From Glaciimonas sp. (GTDB lineage Bacteria > Pseudomonadota > Gammaproteobacteria > Burkholderiales > Burkholderiaceae_D), in NCBI GenBank assembly GCA_012927625.1, contig JABBOV010000004.1:1-64000 (forward strand): a DNA stretch of 64,000 nt, in the 5' to 3' direction. The translations under genes and the position numbers were made by a program. The notes below the pieces were generated by a model, which saw only the letters and a program-made list of their open reading frames with translations, did not search any database and was not told the origin of the DNA. Positions 39,797 through 47,989 of the stretch are shown here, in pieces (the first letter of the stretch is position 1; every line of letters starts with the position of its first letter).

Positions 39797-40447
39797 TTGA
39801 AGACGCACATCACGACATCAGAAATAGGCAAGCTACGCATCGTTGTGGTCAATACCGTCTGGTCCCTGGAGGATGCGGATGATGCCGCTGCACGCGCCCA
39901 CTCCGAGCGTTCGCGTGCGTTGCGCATCGGCTTGCTGCAGGCCGGTTACAACATCGTTGCCGCGATTCCGGGCGATTTTTACCTGCAGGAACGGATCGCG
40001 CAACTGCAGCCGGACATCATCATCATCGATGCCGAATCCGATGCGCGTGATGTGCTGGAGCAGATCGTAATCGCCACCCGCGATGCGCCGCGCCCGATTG
40101 CGTTATTTACTGAAGATGGCAGCGAATCGCATATGGCGGTGGCGATGGAAGCCGGGGTCTCGGCCTATGTGGTGGCCGGTTTGCAGGCGGAGCGCATCAA
40201 GCCGGTGCTGGATGTGGCAATGGCGCGTTTCAATGCCAACCAGAAATTGCGCAGTGAGTTATCCGACACCAAAGCCAAGCTAGCCGAGCGCAAAACCATC
40301 GACCGGGCCAAGGGCTTGCTGATGACGCGTCACAAGCTCTCGGAAGAAGAGGCGTACCAGAAACTGCGCCGGTTGGCGATGGACAAGAACCTGAAAGTGG
40401 CCGACATCGCGCAGCGCATCCTCGATGTCGCTGATTTGCTGGGTTGA
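39797..40447 (+). CDS. nasT: NasT-type ANTAR-domain response regulator
   Basis: RNA-binding antiterminator of about 216 residues: a pseudo-receiver domain (LRIVVVNTVWS, IIIIDAESDARDVLEQ, TEDGSESHMA) and a C-terminal ANTAR domain (KTIDRAKGLLMTRHKLSEEEA in two parts, then KVADIAQRIL). The start is uncertain: TTG at 39797 places the receiver near the N-terminus; an ATG at 39692 would add 35 unlikely residues. It directly precedes a leader RNA with two AnnGnn hexaloops and the nrt operon, its expected target. The usual nitrate-sensing partner NasS is not present in the window. Confidence 0.88.
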   Translation: MKTHITTSEIGKLRIVVVNTVWSLEDADDAAARAHSERSRALRIGLLQAGYNIVAAIPGDFYLQERIAQLQPDIIIIDAESDARDVLEQIVIATRDAPRPIALFTEDGSESHMAVAMEAGVSAYVVAGLQAERIKPVLDVAMARFNANQKLRSELSDTKAKLAERKTIDRAKGLLMTRHKLSEEEAYQKLRRLAMDKNLKVADIAQRILDVADLLG

Positions 40448-40559
40448 TATGGCTTGTGTTGGTGCGTCGCACAAAACTGGTGCGATAAAACGCTTGAGTT
40501 GCCTCCGGATGGACGGATTCCCTTGTGGAAAAGCTGGCACGGCAATTGCTAAAGGAAAG

Positions 40560-40610
40560 ATAAGCGCTAACGATGGCGTATGTGTGGAACCGGCCAACGG
40601 CGGTCGGTTC
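40560..40610 (+). promoter_or_regulatory. ANTAR-binding leader RNA: two hexaloop hairpins P1 and P2
   Basis: P1: an 8-9 base-pair imperfect stem around the loop AACGAT (40569-40574). P2: GAACCGGCC (40587-40595) pairs with GGTCGGTTC (40602-40610), one G-U pair, around the loop AACGGC (40596-40601). Both loops have A at position 1 and G at position 4, the signature of ANTAR substrate RNAs. The two hairpins are a dozen bases apart and an intrinsic terminator follows at 40620, as expected for nitrate-controlled antitermination by NasT/NasR-type proteins. Confidence 0.82.
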
Positions 40611-40619
40611 TGCCAAGAC

Positions 40620-40669
40620 AAAGGTGTCTCTCCGCATGATGGCTTTCATGACGGACAGGCACCTTTTTT
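40620..40669 (+). terminator. Leader attenuator terminator upstream of nrtA
   Basis: AAAGGTG (40620-40626) pairs with CACCTTT (40660-40666), with inner stems TCCG/CGGA and CATGA/TCATG, followed by a run of T to 40669. It lies 27 bases before the nrtA start and 10 bases after the P2 hairpin, so it is the likely switch in NasT control. Confidence 0.82.
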
Positions 40670-40696
40670 ATTTGTTCCAATAGTGGGAGTAGCGCC

Positions 40697-41974
40697 ATGT
40701 TCAGCGATAAAAATCATCTTCTCAGCACAATCGGACAAGACCTTGTCAATAACAAACGCCGTAGCCTGATTAAAACCGCAAGTCTCGCCGCAGGAGCAAG
40801 CATGCTTGGATTATCCACAGGCGGAGTCTGGGCCGCCGGTTCCGACAAGCCGGAAAAGGAAGAGGTCAAAGTCGGATTCATTCCGCTGACCGATTGCGCC
40901 TCGGTCGTGATGGCATCGGTGCTCGGCTTCGACAAGAAGTACGGCATCAAGATCGTACTCAGCAAGGAAGCGTCATGGGCTGGCGTGCGCGACAAGCTGA
41001 TCAATGGCGAACTGGACGCTGCGCATGTGTTGTATGGCTTGATTTACGGGGTGCAAATGGGCATAGGTAGCCCGAAAAAAGACATGGCGGTGCTGATGTC
41101 GCTCAACAACAATGGGCAGGCGATTACGCTGTCGAAAAAAATCGCCGACAAGGGCGCGGTCGATGGTGCCAGCCTCGCCAAGCTGATGCGTACCGAAAAG
41201 CGTGAATATACTTTTGCCCAGACTTTCCCGACTGGCACCCATGCGATGTGGCTGTACTACTGGCTGGCCGCTAGCGGCATCGATCCATTCAAGGATGCGC
41301 GCGTCATTGTGGTGCCGCCACCGCAAATGGTCGCCAATATGCGGGTCGGCAATATGGACGGCTTCTGCGTCGGCGAACCTTGGAATCATCGGGCCATCAT
41401 GGATGGCGTCGGCGTCACCGCCACCACCACACAAGATATCTGGAAAGATCACCCGGAAAAAGTACTGGGTAGCAGCGGCGATTTCGTCAAAAAATATCCA
41501 AATACCGCTCGTGCCTTGGTCGCAGCAGTGCTGGAAGCCGGCCGCTGGATCGATGCATCCTTGGGCAACAAGAGCAAGATGGCCGAAACCATCGCCGCCA
41601 AATCGTATGTGAATACTTCAGTCGATGCGATCAACCAGCGCATCCTCGGCCGCTACCAGAATGGCCTCGGCAAGACTTGGGATGACCCGAATCACATGAA
41701 GTTTTTCAACGAAGGAAAAGCGACTTTCCCTTACCTGTCCGACGGCATGTGGTTCATGACGCAGCACAAGCGCTGGGGCTTGCTGAAGGGCGAGCCGGAT
41801 TATCTCGGTGTGGCAAAAGCGGTCAACCGGATCGACCTCTACAAAGATGCCGCCGCAATGGCAAAGGTGGCAGTACCGAAGGATGTGATGCGTTCCAGCA
41901 AGTTGATGGACGGCACCGTCTGGGATGGCAAGAACCCAAAAGCCTACGCCGCTTCTTTCAAGATCAAAGCCTAA
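40697..41974 (+). CDS. nrtA: Nitrate ABC transporter substrate-binding protein (Tat-exported)
   Basis: 425-residue NrtA/CmpA-family binding protein. A twin-arginine signal (NKRRSLIK, Arg21-Arg22, then a hydrophobic stretch ending VWAAG) marks export, which separates it from the cytoplasmic sensor NasS that has the same fold. Core blocks: VKVGFIPLTDCASVV, EASWAGVRDKL, GELDAAHVLYGL, TFPTGTHAMWLYYWLAASGI (split) and GNMDGFCVGEPWN. First gene of the three-gene transporter behind the ANTAR leader. Confidence 0.9.
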   Translation: MFSDKNHLLSTIGQDLVNNKRRSLIKTASLAAGASMLGLSTGGVWAAGSDKPEKEEVKVGFIPLTDCASVVMASVLGFDKKYGIKIVLSKEASWAGVRDKLINGELDAAHVLYGLIYGVQMGIGSPKKDMAVLMSLNNNGQAITLSKKIADKGAVDGASLAKLMRTEKREYTFAQTFPTGTHAMWLYYWLAASGIDPFKDARVIVVPPPQMVANMRVGNMDGFCVGEPWNHRAIMDGVGVTATTTQDIWKDHPEKVLGSSGDFVKKYPNTARALVAAVLEAGRWIDASLGNKSKMAETIAAKSYVNTSVDAINQRILGRYQNGLGKTWDDPNHMKFFNEGKATFPYLSDGMWFMTQHKRWGLLKGEPDYLGVAKAVNRIDLYKDAAAMAKVAVPKDVMRSSKLMDGTVWDGKNPKAYAASFKIKA

Positions 41975-41983
41975 GGAACAATC

Positions 41984-42889
41984 ATGATTGGAGTAATGGA
42001 TTCCACCACAAACACGCCGGCTGCCACGGCGGTAAATTCACCACCGGAGCAAGCAATGGTTGCACGAAGCAGTGCCAAAGTTGCGAAGAAGCCGGTCGGC
42101 AGGAAACTGTCGTTGCGGCCTTTCCTAATGGCGGTCGTGCCGCCCATGATCGGCGTCGCTTTGCTGGTGCTGATCTGGCAAATTATTTCCATCAAGAACA
42201 GCGCCATCCCTTCACCGCTGATGACTTTCAACGAGGCCGTAGTCCTGTTCTCGGACCCGTTCTACATCAATAGCCCGAATGATCAGGGCATTGGCTGGAA
42301 CGTGTATGCGTCGCTGAAGCGGGTGGCGGTCGGCTTCGGTCTTGCCGCAGCAATCGGCATTCCGCTGGGCTTCATGATCGGTCGTTTCACTTTCCTGTCG
42401 CGCATGTTCGGGCCCATCATCAGCTTGCTGAAACCGGTGTCGCCGCTGGCCTGGCTGCCAATCGGCTTGTTGGTATTCAAAGCGGCTGATCCGGCTGCAA
42501 TCTGGTCGATTTTGATCTGCTCGATCTGGCCGATGATCATCAATACCGCCATCGGTGTGCAGCGCGTGCCGCAGGATTACATGAACGTGGCGCGGGTGCT
42601 GAATCTGTCGGAATGGAAAATCCTGACCAAGATATTGTTTCCATCGGTGTTGCCGCACATGCTCACCGGCGTGCGTCTTGCCATCGGCACCGCCTGGCTG
42701 GTCATCGTCGCAGCGGAAATGCTGACCGGCGGCGTCGGCATCGGATTCTGGATCTGGGATGAATGGAACAACCTGAACGTGGCGCACATCATCATCGCCA
42801 TCGTCGTCATCGGCGTGGTCGGTTTGATTCTGGAACAGGTGCTGGTCGCGGTCGCGAAGGCATTCACTTTTGAAGATAGCGGTAACTGA
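41984..42889 (+). CDS. nrtB: Nitrate ABC transporter permease
   Basis: 301-residue BPD_transp_1 permease with about six membrane helices. A 50-residue hydrophilic N-terminus precedes the first helix (FLMAVVPPMIGVALLVLIW). The coupling-helix EAA region reads INTAIGVQRVPQDYMNVARV. It starts nine bases after nrtA behind AAGGA. Confidence 0.9.
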   Translation: MIGVMDSTTNTPAATAVNSPPEQAMVARSSAKVAKKPVGRKLSLRPFLMAVVPPMIGVALLVLIWQIISIKNSAIPSPLMTFNEAVVLFSDPFYINSPNDQGIGWNVYASLKRVAVGFGLAAAIGIPLGFMIGRFTFLSRMFGPIISLLKPVSPLAWLPIGLLVFKAADPAAIWSILICSIWPMIINTAIGVQRVPQDYMNVARVLNLSEWKILTKILFPSVLPHMLTGVRLAIGTAWLVIVAAEMLTGGVGIGFWIWDEWNNLNVAHIIIAIVVIGVVGLILEQVLVAVAKAFTFEDSGN

Positions 42890-42907
42890 TCGCTATAAGG
42901 AAAAATC

Positions 42908-43723
42908 ATGGAAAACCAAGATCACAAGTTCATCGATGTGCAGCATGCGGAAATGGTATTCCACACCAAGAAGGGTAATTTTCACGCATTGCATGACATC
43001 AACCTGAGCATTCGGAAAGGTGAATTCGTCACCCTGATCGGCCATTCCGGTTGCGGCAAATCGACTTTGCTGAACTTGATCGCGGGTTTGACGACGGCGA
43101 CCGGCGGCGTGCTGATTTGCGCTAACCGCGAAATCGCCGGCCCTTCGCCGGAACGTGGCGTAGTGTTCCAAAACCACTCACTGTTGCCGTGGCTGACGTG
43201 CTTTGAAAATGTCTATCTGGCAGTCGAACGCGTTTTCGGCTCTGCCGAATCGAAAGCCAAACTCAAGGAGCGTACCAAGGCTGCGCTGGAAATGGTCGGC
43301 CTCATGCACGCCGAAACCAAGCGTCCCAACGAAATCTCCGGTGGCATGAAGCAGCGCGTCGGCATCGCCCGCGCGTTGTCGATGGAGCCGAAAGTGTTGC
43401 TGCTGGATGAACCGTTCGGCGCGCTGGATGCCTTGACCCGCGCCCATTTGCAGGATGAGTTGCTGAAAATCGTTGCGAAAACCCAATCGACGGTGGTGAT
43501 GGTTACGCACGATGTGGATGAAGCTGTGTTGCTATCGGACCGCATTGTGATGATGACCAACGGCCCGGCGGCGACCATCGGTGAAATTCTGACCGTGCGA
43601 CTGGCCCGTCCACGCGAGCGTGTTGCGCTAGCGCAGAATGCCTTGTACGGCGAATACCGAACCTCGGTGCTGGAATTTTTGTATCACCGCCAAGCCCATC
43701 CGGCGGAGAAAGAGGTCGCTTAA
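42908..43723 (+). CDS. nrtD: Nitrate ABC transporter ATP-binding protein
   Basis: 271-residue ATPase: Walker A GHSGCGKST, Q-loop FQNHSLLPWLTC, signature ISGGMKQRVGIARAL, Walker B VLLLDEPFGALDALTR and H-loop VTHDVDEAV. The LPWLTCFENV segment is typical of the nitrate/sulfonate/taurine branch. It lacks the NrtC-type C-terminal sensor domain. It ends the transport operon; the nirBD and nasA genes that often follow are missing here. Confidence 0.9.
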   Translation: MENQDHKFIDVQHAEMVFHTKKGNFHALHDINLSIRKGEFVTLIGHSGCGKSTLLNLIAGLTTATGGVLICANREIAGPSPERGVVFQNHSLLPWLTCFENVYLAVERVFGSAESKAKLKERTKAALEMVGLMHAETKRPNEISGGMKQRVGIARALSMEPKVLLLDEPFGALDALTRAHLQDELLKIVAKTQSTVVMVTHDVDEAVLLSDRIVMMTNGPAATIGEILTVRLARPRERVALAQNALYGEYRTSVLEFLYHRQAHPAEKEVA

Positions 43724-43919
43724 ACTGAGCAAAAATAAGTTCTGGCATGAGTCAGCCGGATGTTGAAAACACTTATCCACCAGGATAATAATAAAAAATT
43801 ATGACTGAACATATACATGGCGCGCACGAACCCTGTCTGTGATGCCGCGCCTCACGCGCAAGCTCTAGGCCGGCAATGCACTGTGGGGCACAGTCAGGGA
43901 TGGTTTGTAACAAGGTTTA

Positions 43920-44132
43920 TGGTCCGAGCAGGTTGTGCCGGTACACTAGTACGCATGAACGAGCCCGTCCGCCTGTGCCACGAAACCATTTATCAAGCGA
44001 TTCACAGGATGCCCAAGGGCGAATTGCACACCGACACGATTGCGTTGCTGCACTTGGGTCACAATGAACGCCGCCTACGTACACGGTGGTGACCGGCGCA
44101 AACAGATCCCCAACATGACCAGCATTGATTAA
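43920..44132 (+). pseudogene. IS30-family transposase relic (frameshifted fragment)
   Basis: Three pieces of an IS30 transposase are readable in two frames: WSEQVV (43920-43937), then GTLVRMNEPVRLCHETIYQA with IHRMPKGEL and LLHLGHNERR in the next frame, and GGDRRKQIPNMTSI (44085-44129) back in the first frame. These match the central region before the DDE core (HETIY...PKGEL...RGxDRRGxIP). The DDE catalytic part and the ends are missing. It lies right after nrtD and before the yafY-like gene, marking a rearrangement junction. Confidence 0.85.
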
Positions 44133-44168
44133 TTGATTTCTTTTTCTCTATCTGAAGATAATCACCAT

Positions 44169-44858
44169 ATGTCCCGTACTCAACGCCTACTCGATTTGAT
44201 CCAGATTTTGCGTCGCCACCGGTATCCTGTGACTGGAGCTGCATTGGCTGCCGAGCTTGGCATCAGTCTTCGCACGCTTTACCGTGACATAGGCACCCTA
44301 CAAGAACAAGGGGCAAGCATCGATGGTGAGCCAGGCCTAGGCTACATCTTGCGCCCAGGTTTTATGTTGCCTCCTCTAATGTTTTCAGAAGACGAAATTG
44401 AGGCGCTCGTTCTGGGCTCGCGCTGGGTTGCAAGTCGGGGAGATTTCAGGCTTGGTGCTGCCGCGCGCAACGCGCTCGCCAAAATTACTGCGGTACTTCC
44501 AAGTGAGCTGCAAGATGCGCCCGATGCATCTGCGCTCCTTGTCGGCCCTGGTGCACCCATTCCGGCAGGGGACTTGGAGCTGCCGGTGATTCGAAGGGCT
44601 ATAAGGGCTGAATGCAAGCTCGACATCACTTACCGAGACCTCAAGGGCGCTGAATCCACACGCACGATCTGGCCCTTCGCGCTCGGTTTTTTTGACCATG
44701 CCCGTGTTGTCGTTGCCTGGTGCGAACTACGCCAGACATTCCGCCATTTCCGTGCGGATCGGATATCCGCATTAGCAATGTCTGAGCAACGCTACCCGCG
44801 CAGACGTCAAGCACTTTTAAAGGAGTGGCGTGAAATCGAAGATATTCCCCGACAATAA
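44169..44858 (+). CDS. YafY-family transcriptional regulator (HTH + WYL)
   Basis: 229-residue regulator: N-terminal HTH_11 (QRLLDLIQILRRHRYPVTGA split, then SLRTLYRDIGTLQEQG) and a C-terminal WYL domain (about 130-225) with ITYRDLKG and WPFALGFFDHARVVVAWCE. The ATG at 44169 gives the standard MSRTQRLLDL start; an upstream TTG at 44133 is less likely. Homologues are commonly paired with a small VOC-fold protein, as here at 44969, which it may regulate. Confidence 0.88.
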   Translation: MSRTQRLLDLIQILRRHRYPVTGAALAAELGISLRTLYRDIGTLQEQGASIDGEPGLGYILRPGFMLPPLMFSEDEIEALVLGSRWVASRGDFRLGAAARNALAKITAVLPSELQDAPDASALLVGPGAPIPAGDLELPVIRRAIRAECKLDITYRDLKGAESTRTIWPFALGFFDHARVVVAWCELRQTFRHFRADRISALAMSEQRYPRRRQALLKEWREIEDIPRQ

Positions 44859-44968
44859 TTAACTGCTACTGACAGAAACTGACAGTAGCGATCTTTAGGA
44901 TGATGTCGAGTAGAGCCGGAAACCATTCCTGCATCAACTCATTCCATTAACTATCGAGGAGCACTGAC

Positions 44969-45340
44969 ATGACCGATCCCAACTTTATTATCCTGTATGT
45001 TGACAGTCCTGTGGCAAGCGCCGGCTTTTACGCTGACTTGCTGGGGAAATCTCCCCTCGAATCCTCGCCTACCTTTGCCATGTTCGCCTTGGAATCGGGT
45101 GTCATGCTTGGATTATGGTCGAAGCACACGGTAGAACCTGCGGCTACAGCGACCGGTGGCGGTGGAGAGTTGGCTTTCTCAGTTGCCGACAACAATACTG
45201 TTCATTCCTTGCATATGGACTGGGTGCGACGCGGATTGATCATCGCTCAAGCACCGATAGATATGGATTTCGGCTATACGTTTGTTGCGTTCGACCTGGA
45301 TGGTCATCGCCTGCGCGTTTTTGCGCCGTCTGCATCGTGA
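44969..45340 (+). CDS. VOC-family protein (glyoxalase/bleomycin-resistance fold)
   Basis: 123-residue single vicinal-oxygen-chelate protein: [20 protein letters not shown] begins the first beta-alpha-beta-beta module and [20 protein letters not shown] ends the second. A GAGGAGC ribosome site precedes the ATG. Similar proteins are often called drug-resistance-like, but the function is unknown. Its stop overlaps the start of the EVE-domain gene (GTGA), so the two were cotranslated. Confidence 0.85.
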   Translation: MTDPNFIILYVDSPVASAGFYADLLGKSPLESSPTFAMFALESGVMLGLWSKHTVEPAATATGGGGELAFSVADNNTVHSLHMDWVRRGLIIAQAPIDMDFGYTFVAFDLDGHRLRVFAPSAS

Positions 45341-45819
45341 GCCGGAATTGGATTGCTGTGGCGTCGGCAGAGCACGTGCGATTCGGTCGCGAAGCCGGAT
45401 TCATGCAGGTTTGTCACGGCAAGGTAACTCCGCTACGTCGTGTAAAACCTGGAGATCGCATTGCCTACTATTCACCGACGTTTGAATTCCGTAGCAAAAG
45501 CAAACTCCAGGCATTCACTGCAATAGGTGTCGTGAAAAATGGCGAGCCCTATCAGTTCGAGATGGACGGAGGATTTTGCCCGTTCCGCCGGGACGTAATC
45601 TGGCTTCCTGCCAATGAGGTGTTGATTTAGCCACTCCTAGGCATGCTGGACTTCTCTGCCGGAATACGAAACTGGGGTTATCAATTTCGATTTGGAATTT
45701 TTTCCATAAGTGATCACGACATGCAAATTATTGCCGCGGCAATGGGAGCTGGACTTCCATATAAAACGCAGTCTGACACCGATTTTGGCATTGTCAATGT
45801 CAGGTTGATGCATAATTAA
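45337..45819 (+). pseudogene. EVE-domain protein gene interrupted by an in-frame TAG
   Basis: From a GTG at 45337 the frame encodes an EVE/PUA-like domain: [66 protein letters not shown] at 45628-45630 then stops it after 97 residues. In the same frame the family C-terminus continues directly: PLLGMLDF, IRNWGYQFRFGIFSISDHDM, IIAAAMG, to a TAA at 45817-45819. A single base change (for example CAG or AAG to TAG) explains this. Either a recent pseudogene, a truncated product, or amber suppression. EVE domains bind modified bases; the ligand here is unknown. Confidence 0.85.
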
Positions 45820-45851
45820 TGATGGAATGTAAATAATACAGGCTCTGGTAT

Positions 45852-46355
45852 CTATTTTGAGCGGATTGTTTTGTTGGGCGCCAGACTGACCAATCTGGTG
45901 CCGGCAAGTTTGTCATGTAGAAACTGGCCGTCCTTATCCAGTTTTGCTGTCAGCGCCCACAGGCACATGCCGGCCGTTATAACGCCAATGGCTTCCCACC
46001 CTTTCAGGCCCAATGCAAAATTGAGTGCCATGGCCGGCAGAAACCACATCCATGCCAAAAGGTAGCGTAGCGCCGCTTTGGAGAATGGGACTCGGGTCTG
46101 GCCCGGCGCTTCAAGCTTGATATGCCAAGTCTTCATCGCTAGTGTCTGGCCGCCGTGCATCCAGCTATATACAAAATATGCACCCAAAACAATGAACAGC
46201 CAGAATTGTCGTGTATGTCGCAAAGTTAGAGCATGGCGGCTTTGCGTGATGGTATCGAGTAGCAGTCCCGCAACGAAAATAATGCCAAAAACCAGCATGG
46301 CTTCGTACAGCATGCATACCAAGCGACGTTTAATCAGGGCAGGTGGGTTTAACAA
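45852..46355 (-). CDS. RDD-family membrane protein
   Basis: 167-residue protein with three to four membrane helices and the RDD pattern (KRRLVCMLYEAMLVFG at the N-terminus, GGQTLAMKTWHIKLE in the middle, DKLAGTRLV near the end). Function is not established for most members. Last gene of a four-gene unit headed by a sigma factor; it starts six bases after the DUF3106 gene. Confidence 0.85.
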   Translation of the reverse strand: MLNPPALIKRRLVCMLYEAMLVFGIIFVAGLLLDTITQSRHALTLRHTRQFWLFIVLGAYFVYSWMHGGQTLAMKTWHIKLEAPGQTRVPFSKAALRYLLAWMWFLPAMALNFALGLKGWEAIGVITAGMCLWALTAKLDKDGQFLHDKLAGTRLVSLAPNKTIRSK

Positions 46356-46361
46356 GGAGTT

Positions 46362-46991
46362 TTACTTTGCGTCGAGTGGCGCCGAGGGCGTCAGTGTACT
46401 GGAATCTTTGTTGTGTGTTTGATTGGGGAGCGTTGGTATTTTCTTGGGCTCGACAAACAAATTTTCATTGTTTTTGTGTGCCTTGAATAAGTTCGTTACT
46501 CTTTTTCTACTAACTGCGGCAGTTGCAAGGTTTTTTTTCTGCTCAGAGGAAAGTTGTTGATAATTTTGCCAATGTGCATTTTTTTGAATTGGACTGATTT
46601 TTTTTGCGCGCCAGTAGTTTTCGCGCGCGATGCGGCGTTGCTGCGGAGATAGTTTGATCCAATCGCGCATCCGTTTTTGTATCCGGCTGCGCTCTTCCGG
46701 TTGCATCGAAGGAAATTTATTGCCGATTGCCAGCCATTTCATTTTATGGTTGACACGCATGCTGGCCCAATCGGCCTCCAATGGAGCAAGCGCCTGCTGT
46801 TGTGCTGAGGATAATTTTGACCAGTGTGGTTCGGTGTCGCTATGGGATGCCGGGGCCGCACGGTTTTTTGCGGTGGTCGTGTTTTGTGCAATCGCTTCCA
46901 GGTTGGGAACCGAGAATGATAGTGCAATCGTTAGAGCAATCAATGCACCCGCGCGGCTGGCAGAGATAAAAGTAATTTTTTTATGTCCCAT
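46362..46991 (-). CDS. DUF3106 domain-containing exported protein
   Basis: 209-residue protein with an N-terminal signal or anchor (about residues 10-33) and a basic, Trp- and Gln-rich repeat-like region: HWSKLSSAQQQALAPLEADW, WKLxPxxRRIARENYW and HWQNYQQLSSEQKKNLA style segments, typical of DUF3106. The repeated 'W..LS..QQ..L' units resemble periplasmic stress-sensing proteins, but function is unknown. Within the sigma factor operon it is conserved in Burkholderiales. Confidence 0.8.
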   Translation of the reverse strand: MGHKKITFISASRAGALIALTIALSFSVPNLEAIAQNTTTAKNRAAPASHSDTEPHWSKLSSAQQQALAPLEADWASMRVNHKMKWLAIGNKFPSMQPEERSRIQKRMRDWIKLSPQQRRIARENYWRAKKISPIQKNAHWQNYQQLSSEQKKNLATAAVSRKRVTNLFKAHKNNENLFVEPKKIPTLPNQTHNKDSSTLTPSAPLDAK

Positions 46992-46997
46992 ATTTAC

Positions 46998-47423
46998 TTA
47001 CTCCCCGCGGTCAGAGAGATACGCGTTAAAGCCGTGATCAAGGTAGGCGGCCGGCGGCAGTTCATCTGTCAAGATCGCGGTATCGATATCTGCGGTGTCG
47101 GCGATACGCTGTTGTTGCTCAAATTGATAAATACCGACTAATCCGCCGACTAGCACAATCACCGGCATGGCCAGACCGATACGTCGCAACCATGCGAATG
47201 GTGCATGCAAGCCCGCTGTCCCGCTTGTGCCATATCCTGCAAGCCCCGCTTGTGTGACGGACACCAGCAGGGGCGCATCTTTTTTCTTGCGCGACAATGC
47301 AGTGCTGCGTGCAGCGCTTAATCTGAGCGCGGTGTCATCCGGCAAGTTCTCCATGCTTTGATCTAGCGCGTGTCGAATTTTATAGGCGAATTCCAGTTCT
47401 TTGGCTTCTTTTGTGGTATTCAT
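46998..47423 (-). CDS. DUF3619 family protein (single membrane helix, possible anti-sigma factor)
   Basis: 141-residue protein: a cytoplasmic N-terminal part (about 1-85), one membrane helix (IGLAMPVIVLVGGLVGIYQF) and a short acidic periplasmic tail. The start at 47423 follows AAGGAATACA and overlaps the sigma factor stop by four bases (ATGA), so synthesis is stoichiometrically coupled. The topology and position are those of an anti-sigma factor; that role is inference, because DUF3619 has no established function that I know of. Confidence 0.8.
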   Translation of the reverse strand: MNTTKEAKELEFAYKIRHALDQSMENLPDDTALRLSAARSTALSRKKKDAPLLVSVTQAGLAGYGTSGTAGLHAPFAWLRRIGLAMPVIVLVGGLVGIYQFEQQQRIADTADIDTAILTDELPPAAYLDHGFNAYLSDRGE

Positions 47424-47989
47424 AGTTGTATTCCTTTGGCGCGCAGAGCGATTGCCAGTGTATGCGTTGCTCTTGAACAATGCGTTTTTACACTTCCTTC
47501 GGAGCAACCCATTGCGTCTGCTGTTTCCGTTACATTCAAGTCCTCCCAATAACGCATCAGGAATGCTTCCCGTTGACGGGCGGGTAGCTTTTGTACTTCT
47601 GCGTCAATCAGAGTCAGCACCTGCATGCGCTCTACCTGGTCCGCACTGGATTCGGTTGTCTGTGAATTTCCCTGTGCTTCATGGTGTTCGAGCAGATCGA
47701 AGTCTTCGCTTTCTTCAGAATTGCCGCGCATTGACGAAAAAAGCGTAACCCAAGTATTGCGAACTTTTTCCCGACGGAAAAAATCCAGAATGGTATTTTG
47801 TAAAATGCGCTGAAATAGCATCGGTAGCTCAGCGGCTGGTTTATCGCCATATTTTTCAGCAAGCTTGATCATCGCGTCTTGCACAATATCTAATGCAGCT
47901 TCGTTTTTACGTACCGCATAGAGTGCGTGCTTGTAGGCGCGACGTTCGCCGTTTTCCAGAAAATCCGAGAGTTCTTTGTTAGTTGCCAC
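47420..47989 (-). CDS. RNA polymerase sigma factor (sigma-70 family, ECF-like)
   Basis: About 189 residues with region 2 (AALDIVQDAMIKLAEKYGDK and FQRILQNTILDFFRREKVR) and region 4 (LPARQREAFLMRYWEDLNVTETADAMGCSEGSVKTHCSRA, read in pieces). GTG at 47989 gives the usual MATNKELSDFL start; a GTG at 48040 would add 17 residues. It heads the DUF3619/DUF3106/RDD unit. Target promoters are unknown. Confidence 0.87.
   Translation of the reverse strand: MATNKELSDFLENGERRAYKHALYAVRKNEAALDIVQDAMIKLAEKYGDKPAAELPMLFQRILQNTILDFFRREKVRNTWVTLFSSMRGNSEESEDFDLLEHHEAQGNSQTTESSADQVERMQVLTLIDAEVQKLPARQREAFLMRYWEDLNVTETADAMGCSEGSVKTHCSRATHTLAIALRAKGIQL

Noticed and set aside
40920-41450. Possible antisense gene over nrtA (minus strand, about 159 codons)
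   Set aside because: Low-complexity His/Asp/Arg-rich translation typical of a reverse-strand shadow.
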